Shown: one piece after another, positions 6,712 to 12,793 of the stretch
Layout of the letters: every line of letters starts with the position of its first letter
How positions within the stretch are numbered: the stretch's first letter is position 1
Assembly (NCBI GenBank): GCA_034430595.1
Contig: DAOUEL010000037.1
Location: forward strand, 1-17,710
Length of the DNA: 17,710 bases
DNA from: E44-bin32 sp034430595
Lineage (GTDB): Bacteria > Chloroflexota > Anaerolineae > Anaerolineales > E44-bin32
Direction of reading: 5' to 3'
Notes under the pieces: generated by a model
Seen by the model: the letters and a program-made list of their open reading frames with translations, nothing else
The model's database searches: none
What the model was told of the DNA's origin: nothing
Made by a program: the position numbers and the translations under genes

Positions 6712-7628
6712 CGATCGCCATCCAGGCCGATGTCGTGCGGCTCGCTGCCTTCCAGCGAGCGCGAGGCCCGCCGCTCAAGCTTGATCTGGTGAAGGATCGA
6801 GGCCAGGAGTTCGCGAAAACGCAGGCGAAATTCCGGAAATGCCTCGACCAGCGGTAGACCGCGGGCGAGTGCTTCACCGAATTCACGCCTCAGTGGAACG
6901 CGCATCAGGACAGGGACACCGTACTCTTGGCACACTTCCTCCATGCCGGGATTACCCGCCCCACTCCGGTTGACCAGCACTCCGGCCGGAAGCCCAAGCA
7001 TGCGTGTGACCTCCAGCGCCAGTTTGAGATCGTGCAATCCGAAGGGGGTTGGTTCGGTCACCAGCAGCACATAGTCCGCTCCGCGCAGCGTCTCGACCAT
7101 CGGGCAGGCCGTGCCCGGGGGCGAGTCACGAACAACGAGCCGGCCCGAGGATTCCCCCTGCCAGCGTTTCAAGGCTCGAATGACGGGGACCGGCATTGCC
7201 TGGCCGATATCCAGCAACCCGCGTCCAAAACGCTGGCCGTTGGGCGAGGTCCCGGTCTGTACGCACCCAACAGGCTGATCGACCTCCTGGATCGCGCCTT
7301 CCGGGCACTGCCGAGCACAGCTCCCACAGCCGTGGCACAGCTCCGGAAAAACCTGCACTTTCCCGCCCAGCACGGCGATAGCGTTGTACTGGCAGACCTG
7401 CGCGCACAAGCCACAGCTCGAGCAAGCGGATTCGTCAATCTGCGGCACCGGGATCGCCACCACGAACTTTTTATCGAAGTGCGGGTGGAGGTAAAGATGG
7501 GCATTCGGCGCTTCAACATCACAATCGAGAAATACCGGCCGGAGCTCTGGCGCCGACAGCACCAGGCTGGTCGCAATGGTCGTCTTTCCGGTGCCGCCCT
7601 TACCGCTGGCAACCGCTATCGTGGTCAT
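6708..7628 (-). CDS. MinD-superfamily P-loop ATPase with inserted double ferredoxin domain (copy A)
   Basis: The 306-residue protein is a paralogue of the gene downstream. It has Walker A SGKGGTGKTT (8-17), LDCDVEAPNAHLYL (34-47), and two [4Fe-4S] motifs at C69-x2-C72-x2-C75-x3-C79 and C98-x2-C101-x2-C104-x3-C108-P. The switch II stretch VVRDSPPGTACP (165-176) is followed by LLVTEPTPFGLHDLKLAL. All are standard for the COG1149 group. Copies A and B differ after the ferredoxin insert and at the DSPPGT versus DGPPGI segment, so they are long-diverged and not a recent duplication. The gene overlaps NifX-like A upstream and copy B downstream by 4 bases each. Likely a cytoplasmic ATP-driven Fe-S or metallocluster factor; the client is unknown. 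Confidence 0.9.
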   Translation of the reverse strand: MTTIAVASGKGGTGKTTIATSLVLSAPELRPVFLDCDVEAPNAHLYLHPHFDKKFVVAIPVPQIDESACSSCGLCAQVCQYNAIAVLGGKVQVFPELCHGCGSCARQCPEGAIQEVDQPVGCVQTGTSPNGQRFGRGLLDIGQAMPVPVIRALKRWQGESSGRLVVRDSPPGTACPMVETLRGADYVLLVTEPTPFGLHDLKLALEVTRMLGLPAGVLVNRSGAGNPGMEEVCQEYGVPVLMRVPLRREFGEALARGLPLVEAFPEFRLRFRELLASILHQIKLERRASRSLEGSEPHDIGLDGDR

Positions 7629-7993
7629 GCTCCCCGTCCACTGGACCGGGCTGCCCCGCCGCTCTCGACTTCCTGCAGTTCTCCGGCGAGCAAATCCTCA
7701 AACAGCTTTTCGGCCGGTGCCGCGCTGGCGCTGTACGGCTTGATCTCCGCCGCATTCAACGCACGGAGCGCCTTGGGACCGTACTCGCCACTGATGACTG
7801 CTTCCACGCCATGATCGGCGAGGAACTGCGCCGCACGCGTGCCTGCCCCACTGCTGGCTTCAACCGCGGGGTTAGCCTCTGCCCTCCAGGCTTTTGTCAA
7901 CGAATCGAAGATCAGGTAATAGGCGCAGCGCGCAAAGCGGCGCTCAAGCCAGGCCAGTGAATCAGGTTCGTTGACCGTGACCGCAACCTTCAT
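7625..7993 (-). CDS. NifX/NifB-type dinitrogenase iron-molybdenum cofactor domain protein (copy A)
   Basis: The 122-residue protein is a single NifX-like domain: MKVAVTVNEPDSLAWLERRFARCAYYLIFD, with RFARC at 19-23 matching the family RFGRC motif. ASSGAGTRAAQFLADHG (46-62), GVEAVISGEYGPKALRAL (62-79) and EIKPYSASAAPAEKLFEDL follow. It is closest in pattern to the MTH1175-type proteins with SGGAG..AAQ. It differs from the copy at 5361-5738 by having Ala in the RFGRC motif and a Gly/Ser/Arg tail in place of a Cys/His tail. ATGA overlaps link it to both the zinc ribbon gene before and the MinD-type gene after. A likely small metallocluster carrier or scaffold (inference from the family). Confidence 0.87.
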   Translation of the reverse strand: MKVAVTVNEPDSLAWLERRFARCAYYLIFDSLTKAWRAEANPAVEASSGAGTRAAQFLADHGVEAVISGEYGPKALRALNAAEIKPYSASAAPAEKLFEDLLAGELQEVESGGAARSSGRGA

Positions 7994-8238
7994 TTCGAGG
8001 ATCCCCTCCAGCCCTGCCGGCGGGATCCCGAGCCCTGACCACGTCGGGAATCAGCACCCGGGCTTTCCGCTCCGGATCGCCAACCGGCGCGGCCACGTCG
8101 GCGCGAAGTCTCGGCTTGCTCAACCCGATGAACGGCCTTGCTGCCGCATTGCGGGCAGAGCAGCTCACTCCCCCGGCCTCCGCTCCCAAACGGGAGCTCC
8201 CAAGTATGCTCGCAATCCAAACATCGAAATGTTCTCAT
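7990..8238 (-). CDS. small zinc ribbon protein with basic low-complexity tail
   Basis: The ATG at 8238 has AGGAGG directly upstream, and the 82-residue product starts MRTFRCLDCEHTWELPFGSG. C6-x2-C9 and C28-x2-C31 (LLCPQCGSKAVHR) form one zinc ribbon or rubredoxin-like knuckle pair, in the style of FmdB/small DNA- or RNA-binding ribbons. Residues 44-82 are a Gly/Ser/Arg-rich, positively charged, probably disordered tail. A 4-base ATGA overlap joins it to NifX-like A, and 67 bases separate it from the PadR-type gene. The C4 site could bind zinc or iron. I know small ribbons with a WELPFG motif next to NifX/MinD genes but no proven function. A nucleic-acid or metal-sensing role is guesswork. Confidence 0.82.
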   Translation of the reverse strand: MRTFRCLDCEHTWELPFGSGGRGSELLCPQCGSKAVHRVEQAETSRRRGRAGWRSGAESPGADSRRGQGSGSRRQGWRGSSK

Positions 8239-8305
8239 CGCATCCTCCTTGACTGGTCCATATCGTTCTGTAGTATCCCCGAGCGCAGGCTTATAAATTC
8301 CGGCT

Positions 8306-8704
8306 TTAGACAACCTCCGGATCGATCGAATCCTCGTACTCACCCAGCAGGCGTTCAATTTCACTCTGTGTGCGCCGTAAGTCCTCAACCCACAGCTTTA
8401 ACTGCCGTTTCCCTTCGTCGAGTAGCGAATAGACACGCCGGCGAGGTCCCAGACTCTCGTCCTCATCCCAACGGGATTGCACCCAACCGGCCATTTCCAT
8501 CTCATGCAGCGTCCGATATATCAGGGTTGGGTCGATTCGCTGTGAATCGAAGCCGAAGCGCCCCAGTTCGGTCAACAAAGCATAGCCATGCGCCGCATCC
8601 TTCTGGAGCAACAGCAGCAGGCAGGGCTGCAGAAACTGCAACACCCGCCTCCGTTTTCGACGCCGGCCGCGTCCCTCGTGTCTGCCTTGATGTGGACCTT
8701 GCAT
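8306..8704 (-). CDS. PadR family transcriptional regulator
   Basis: The 132-residue protein carries the PadR winged-helix signature: FLQPCLLLLLQKDAAHGYALLTEL (24-47), then IDPTLIYRTLHEMEMAGWVQSRW (57-79) and PRRRVYSLLDEGKRQLKLWVEDL (87-109), ending in a C-terminal dimerisation helix. Residues 1-20 form an unusual Arg/Gly/His-rich basic arm before the helix-turn-helix. PadR proteins are dimeric repressors, often autoregulated and induced by small molecules, and many control exporters. The ATG at 8704 has GGAGG only 3 bases upstream; a TTG at 8719 would lengthen it by five residues but lies in the likely -10 element. It is the first gene of the nine-gene unit and lies 186 bases downstream of an ABC exporter on the same strand, so it may control either or both. 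Confidence 0.9.
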   Translation of the reverse strand: MQGPHQGRHEGRGRRRKRRRVLQFLQPCLLLLLQKDAAHGYALLTELGRFGFDSQRIDPTLIYRTLHEMEMAGWVQSRWDEDESLGPRRRVYSLLDEGKRQLKLWVEDLRRTQSEIERLLGEYEDSIDPEVV

Positions 8705-8718
8705 ACGCCTCCACCACA

Positions 8719-8747
8719 AAAGTACGCAACTAGGGACTTAATGTCAA
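8719..8747 (-). promoter_or_regulatory. predicted promoter and dyad operator for padR and the nine-gene unit
   Basis: On the minus strand a perfect -35 TTGACA (8747-8742) is followed after exactly 17 bases by TACTTT (8724-8719), a fair -10. Transcription would start near 8712, giving a very short leader that contains the GGAGG at 8712-8708. Between the two boxes lies a dyad, AAGT-N12-ACTT (8720-8739), which would suit an autoregulating PadR dimer. The promoter geometry is good; the operator reading is speculative. Confidence 0.45.
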
Positions 8748-8890
8748 TAGATTTGGACTTTCATGAGACAGTTGTGCACGTTTTTTACGATGTAAATCAC
8801 ATTGGATAGGGCTACGAGCTGTGGGAACCCAGTGTCTTCGTGAGGCTAGAAATGACGTTTGAATCTAATGCCCGCGAGCGGGTGCTCCGT

Positions 8891-10720
8891 TTAAGTTGCG
8901 AACCCTTTGAACTGACTCATATAGAGCTGGTAGTAGATACCATGGGCGGCCAGCAAGGATGGGTGGTCGCCGCGTTCGGCGATCTCTCCCTCGCGAATTA
9001 CGATCAACTCATCGGCTCCTCGAATCGTGCTTAAGCGATGCGCGATGACAAAACTCGTTCGGCCTTCCATCAACCGCAGCAAGGCGCGCTGGATTCGCGC
9101 CTCTGTGCGCGTATCGACGCTGCTTGTGGCTTCATCAAGGATGAGAATCCGTGGATCGGCCAAGATGGCACGGGCGATCGTGATCAACTGTCGTTGACCC
9201 TGGCTCAAATTGCCACCTCGCTCTGACAGCTGGGTTTCATACCCCTCCGGCAACTGGCGAATGAAGTAATCTGCGTCAGCACTGAGCGCGGCTTGAATAC
9301 ATTCCTCGTCCGTTGCCTCCAGTCGTCCATAGCGGATGTTCTCCATGACCGTACTGCTGAACAGGAACGAATCCTGGAGCACAATCCCGAGCTGCCGGCG
9401 AAGGCTGGCCTTTGTCACACTGCGGATATCCTGCCCATCGATCTTGATAGCGCCTTCATCGACATCATAAAAGCGTGAAAGCAGGTTGACCATCGTGGTT
9501 TTACCCGCTCCGGTCGGGCCTACCAGGGCAATTGTCTGCCCAGCGCGAGCTTTGAGCGTCATATCGCGTATCACCGGGGAATTCGGGTCGTAGCCAAAAC
9601 GCACGTGTGCGAAGTCCACCTCCCCCCGAATCCTGTGAAGATCTTCAGCATCCGGCGAATCGGCCAATTCTGGCTGCTCATCCAAGATCTCAAATACCCG
9701 TTCGGCTCCCGCCAGCGCAGCCTGGATATCATTGTAAATATTAGCCAGTTGCCGCAACGGCTGAACGAAGCGCTGGCCATAGCTGATAAAGGCCGCGATC
9801 GTGCCGACGGTCACCAGCCCGCGCAGTGCAAGCCAACCTCCAAACCCGGCAAGCACGATCACAAAGAAATTCCCCAACACGTTTGTTAGCGGCATGAGCA
9901 GCAACGCGTAGGTGTTGGCATACAACCCAGCTTCGTACACCGCCCCGTTATCGCGCTCGAAGGCGGCCAGGGTCAGATCGGCTCGGCGAAATGCTTTCAC
10001 CACACGCTGGCCGCTGATGGATTCCTCCATCGTACCGTTCAGGTTGCCAAGCTCGCGCTGCAGGTTGCGGAACCCACGGCGTGTATAGCGAGCGACGAAT
10101 CCGGTGAACCAGAAGGTCAAAGGGACCACAAGAATGGAGGTAAGAGCCAGCCAGTGATTCAGGAGGAACATCGTCACCAGGATTCCGACCAGGGTCAGGC
10201 TGCCGGCAAGCAGCGAAGTCACGCTCTGCGCAACAGCCTGGTTGATGGCGTCGATGTCGTTCGTAAGCCGGCTCATCAGCTCCCCCGCCGGATTACGATC
10301 ATAAAAACTGAGTGAGAGGGACTGCAAATGTTCGAATAGTTCCTCGCGCATCTGCTGCAGGGCACGCTGGGAAACTCGTGCCATCATGACATCACCCAGA
10401 GCATGCAAGCCATTGCTCAAGATGTATACAACCAGCATCAGCAGGGCAAGACGCGCCAGGCCGGGTGCGTCGTGTTTTGAGATAAAGCGATCGATGGCTA
10501 CTCCCATCAAGTAGGGGCCGGCCAGGTCGAGCAAGGTGTACGCCACGATTACGATAGATACCAGACCGAGAATCGGCAGGAACGGCCGTAGGTAGGCGAC
10601 CAGGCGCCGTAATGCCTTCGCAGGATTAAAGGCCTTCTCGATCACACCAGGCTGAGCCGGGCTGCGCCGCATACCTAATCGCAGTGTCGGCCGTGGCCCA
10701 CTCCGCTCGCGCTCAGACAC
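8891..10720 (-). CDS. ABC exporter half-transporter with consensus Walker B, degenerate signature (MsbA/LmrCD type)
   Basis: Six-helix transmembrane domain (about 45-330) fused to an ATPase domain. Visible motifs, numbered from GTG 10720 (609 residues): Walker A GPTGAGKTT (401-409), signature LSQGQ (505-509, Gly replaced by Gln), Walker B LILDE with catalytic Glu530, and switch His561 (AHRLST). This is the active-Walker half of a heterodimeric type IV exporter, extruding drugs, lipids or peptides across the inner membrane. GTG 10720 overlaps the stop of the partner gene by 8 bases and has GAGGAG 5 bases upstream. An ATG at 10741 and a TTG at 10765 lie deeper inside the partner and lack a ribosome binding site. 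The substrate cannot be told from sequence. Confidence 0.9.
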   Translation of the reverse strand: MSERERSGPRPTLRLGMRRSPAQPGVIEKAFNPAKALRRLVAYLRPFLPILGLVSIVIVAYTLLDLAGPYLMGVAIDRFISKHDAPGLARLALLMLVVYILSNGLHALGDVMMARVSQRALQQMREELFEHLQSLSLSFYDRNPAGELMSRLTNDIDAINQAVAQSVTSLLAGSLTLVGILVTMFLLNHWLALTSILVVPLTFWFTGFVARYTRRGFRNLQRELGNLNGTMEESISGQRVVKAFRRADLTLAAFERDNGAVYEAGLYANTYALLLMPLTNVLGNFFVIVLAGFGGWLALRGLVTVGTIAAFISYGQRFVQPLRQLANIYNDIQAALAGAERVFEILDEQPELADSPDAEDLHRIRGEVDFAHVRFGYDPNSPVIRDMTLKARAGQTIALVGPTGAGKTTMVNLLSRFYDVDEGAIKIDGQDIRSVTKASLRRQLGIVLQDSFLFSSTVMENIRYGRLEATDEECIQAALSADADYFIRQLPEGYETQLSERGGNLSQGQRQLITIARAILADPRILILDEATSSVDTRTEARIQRALLRLMEGRTSFVIAHRLSTIRGADELIVIREGEIAERGDHPSLLAAHGIYYQLYMSQFKGFAT

Positions 10721-12485
10721 GCCCGCTCCTCTCTGGTCCATTGACCGATACCAGTCCGTCCCCAAGCTGGGAATCGTAGATCTCCTGGTAGATCGGGCTC
10801 GTCTTCAAGAGCTGGCTGTGCGTACCCTCAGCGGAAATCCGCCCTCGCTCCAGGACCAGGATTCTGTCGGCGTTGAGCACAGTCGAGATACGCTGGGCGA
10901 CGATGAACGTCGTACAATCGCCCATCGTTTCATTGAGGGCATCCTGAATGCGCGTCTCGGTTTCAATATCAACCGAACTGGTGCTGTCATCGAGGATCAA
11001 GATGCGCGGTCTCAGAAGTATTGCCCGGGCAATGGCCAGGCGCTGCTTCTGACCGCCCGAGAGATTCACCCCCCGTTCTTCCACATGGGTGTCATAACCC
11101 TGCGGGAGCTGCAGGATGAAATCATGTGCCTGGGCTGCTCTAGCAGCAAAAATAATTTCCTCTTCTTCGGCCGAAGGCCGACCATAGGAGATGTTTTCTC
11201 TGACAGAGCCTGAAAACAACACGCTTTCCTGAAGCACAATCCCGATGCTTGCCAGGAGCGAATCCTGCTGCAGATCGCGTACGTCAAATCCGTCAACAGT
11301 GATCCGGCCACGCGTGACGTCGTAGAAGCGCGGAATCAAGTTGACCAGCGTCGTCTTGCCCGCACCGGTAGCGCCGAGAATGGCAATACGCTGACCTGGT
11401 TCGGCTACCAGGCTGATTCCATCCAACACTGGCTCGTCGTAGGCCCCGTCATAGCTGAAACACACTTCTTCAAACTCGACCCGGCCCTGGATCTCTGCCG
11501 GCAGCGGGTGGGCGTACGGCCGGTCTTGCACAAGCACGGACTCATCGAGAACCTGGAGAATTCGCTCCGCCGAAGCGTTGGCCGCAGCAAGCACCTGAGC
11601 CAGGTTTGACATGATCACGAGCGGGGTCATCGTTGTGAGCAGGTAGTTAGCGAAGGCCACGATCTGACCCAGTGTTAGCGAACCATGGATGACCTGAATC
11701 CCGCCGGTCCAGATGACAATCATGATGCCGATATTAATCAGGAGAGACAAAGCCGGCATCAAGAAGGCCAGGTACTGCATTACGACGATGTTTTGCTCCG
11801 TGAAATCCCGGTTGACTGTGGAAAAGCGATCGATCTCATAGGTGCCCCGTGTAAAGGCCTTGACCACCCGGATCCCGGCGATATTCTCCTGCAGCACCCG
11901 GTTTAACGAGTCGAGACGGCCCTGGATCGCAAGATACAGGGGTTGGGTGCGGGAAATGAACAGGCCGATTACAACCCCGGTAACCATCAGAACCGGGAGA
12001 ATGCTAAGCGCCAGCCTTGAGCTGGTAGACACCATCAGGATAAGGCTTCCAACCATCAAGAGTGGTGCGCGTGTGCCAATGCGGATCGAAATTCGCAACA
12101 TGCGCTGCACCATCGAGATATCGCTGGTAAGCCTGACCATGAGCTGCCCGGTGCTCTGGCGGTCCAGGTTCGAGAAGGAGAAGCTCTGGATTTTCTCAAA
12201 TAAGGCTGCACGAATATCTCGGCCTGCAGCTTCCCCAACCCGCACGCTGAGCAAATTGTTGCCGATAGCAAATAAAGCGCTCGTGACCGAAATCGCGAGC
12301 ATGATGAGGGTGGTGCTGATGATCACACCTTGATCCTGCATAGAAATACCCTGGTCGATGATGCGCTCCACCAGTCGGGGAATAGCAAGATCGCCCAATA
12401 CCACGCATGTCAGCAGGATCAGGGCGAAAAGACTGTGCAGGTAGTAGGGCTGTACAAAGCGACGCAGACGGAGGAGGTTCTTCAC
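10713..12485 (-). CDS. ABC exporter half-transporter with degenerate catalytic site (LmrCD/TM287-288 type)
   Basis: This 590-residue half-transporter has an N-terminal six-helix domain (about 15-300) and a C-terminal ATPase: Walker A GATGAGKTT (371-379), canonical signature LSGGQ (475-479), Walker B LILDD with Asp500 in place of the catalytic Glu, and Gln531 in place of the switch His (AQRIST). It should pair with the following gene. Its Walker site plus the partner's LSQGQ then makes the non-hydrolytic site, and the partner's Walker site plus this LSGGQ makes the active one, as known for LmrCD and TM287/288. The start is GTG 12485 (MKNLLRLRRFVQPYY, normal for the family). No ribosome binding site precedes it, and a TATAAT lies 8 bases upstream, which suggests a leaderless or nearly leaderless transcript. 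Confidence 0.92.
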   Translation of the reverse strand: MKNLLRLRRFVQPYYLHSLFALILLTCVVLGDLAIPRLVERIIDQGISMQDQGVIISTTLIMLAISVTSALFAIGNNLLSVRVGEAAGRDIRAALFEKIQSFSFSNLDRQSTGQLMVRLTSDISMVQRMLRISIRIGTRAPLLMVGSLILMVSTSSRLALSILPVLMVTGVVIGLFISRTQPLYLAIQGRLDSLNRVLQENIAGIRVVKAFTRGTYEIDRFSTVNRDFTEQNIVVMQYLAFLMPALSLLINIGIMIVIWTGGIQVIHGSLTLGQIVAFANYLLTTMTPLVIMSNLAQVLAAANASAERILQVLDESVLVQDRPYAHPLPAEIQGRVEFEEVCFSYDGAYDEPVLDGISLVAEPGQRIAILGATGAGKTTLVNLIPRFYDVTRGRITVDGFDVRDLQQDSLLASIGIVLQESVLFSGSVRENISYGRPSAEEEEIIFAARAAQAHDFILQLPQGYDTHVEERGVNLSGGQKQRLAIARAILLRPRILILDDSTSSVDIETETRIQDALNETMGDCTTFIVAQRISTVLNADRILVLERGRISAEGTHSQLLKTSPIYQEIYDSQLGDGLVSVNGPERSGRV

Positions 12486-12793
12486 AAGCGTGGATTATAG
12501 CCCCAGAAAAGATCGCAAATTTGGTTCTGGGTTGGGGCTGTCACCGGGCTCCCATATCCATTGTGGAGCCAGACGACGTCCGAAATTCTGTTGGTTTTAG
12601 GCGATGGAAGCTGTTTTAGCTCCCAGCCTGTAATGAATCCCCGGCTCGATTCTGCCTGACGGGTATCCCTACGTACTCCTTGCGCTCGCTTCAAAAATCC
12701 CTGACAATCAATTACGAAACCATTGAATCTGGATAGTTCTCTTATTGCTTAGGCTAGTTCTATTGATGTCCTCAAGGGAAAGGACAGGCAGCC
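12486..12793. other. divergent intergenic region between exporter and receiver-ATPase genes
   Basis: These 308 bases contain no gene that I can support. They hold the leftward exporter promoter (12494-12539), an inverted repeat GGCTCC-N12-GGAGCC (12547-12552 and 12565-12570), and a direct repeat TAGTTCT at 12734-12740 and 12755-12761, spaced 21 bases, about two helical turns. AAGGA lies 9 bases before the ATG at 12794. No clear -35/-10 pair is seen for the rightward gene. Confidence 0.5.
12494..12539 (-). promoter_or_regulatory. predicted promoter with nested inverted repeats for the ABC exporter
   Basis: On the minus strand a perfect TATAAT (12499-12494) stands 8 bases before the GTG start; the -35 region is poor. 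Two nested inverted repeats lie just upstream of the -10: CCAGAA (12503-12508) with TTCTGG (12525-12530), and AGCCCC (12499-12504) with GGGGCT (12534-12539). Together they span the -35 region and touch the -10, a good place for a repressor or activator. Which protein binds is unknown. Confidence 0.42.

Noticed and set aside
3859..8704. Nitrogen fixation (nif) cluster
   Set aside because: Only NifX-type carrier domains are present; no nifHDK, nifB or nifEN is visible, and stand-alone NifX domains are common in non-fixers.
8790..8802. ATGT-N5-ACAT dyad as a PadR operator
   Set aside because: The classical PadR site has a longer spacer, and this dyad lies about 40 bases upstream of the -35; four-base arms are expected by chance.
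8790..8805. CRP/FNR-like half site containing ATCACA
   Set aside because: Only one half site is recognisable; the other half does not fit at the required spacing.
8821..8890. Terminator after the ABC exporter genes
   Set aside because: Short GC-rich inverted repeats such as CCCG-CTCG-CGGG are present but none is followed by a T run in the leftward direction.
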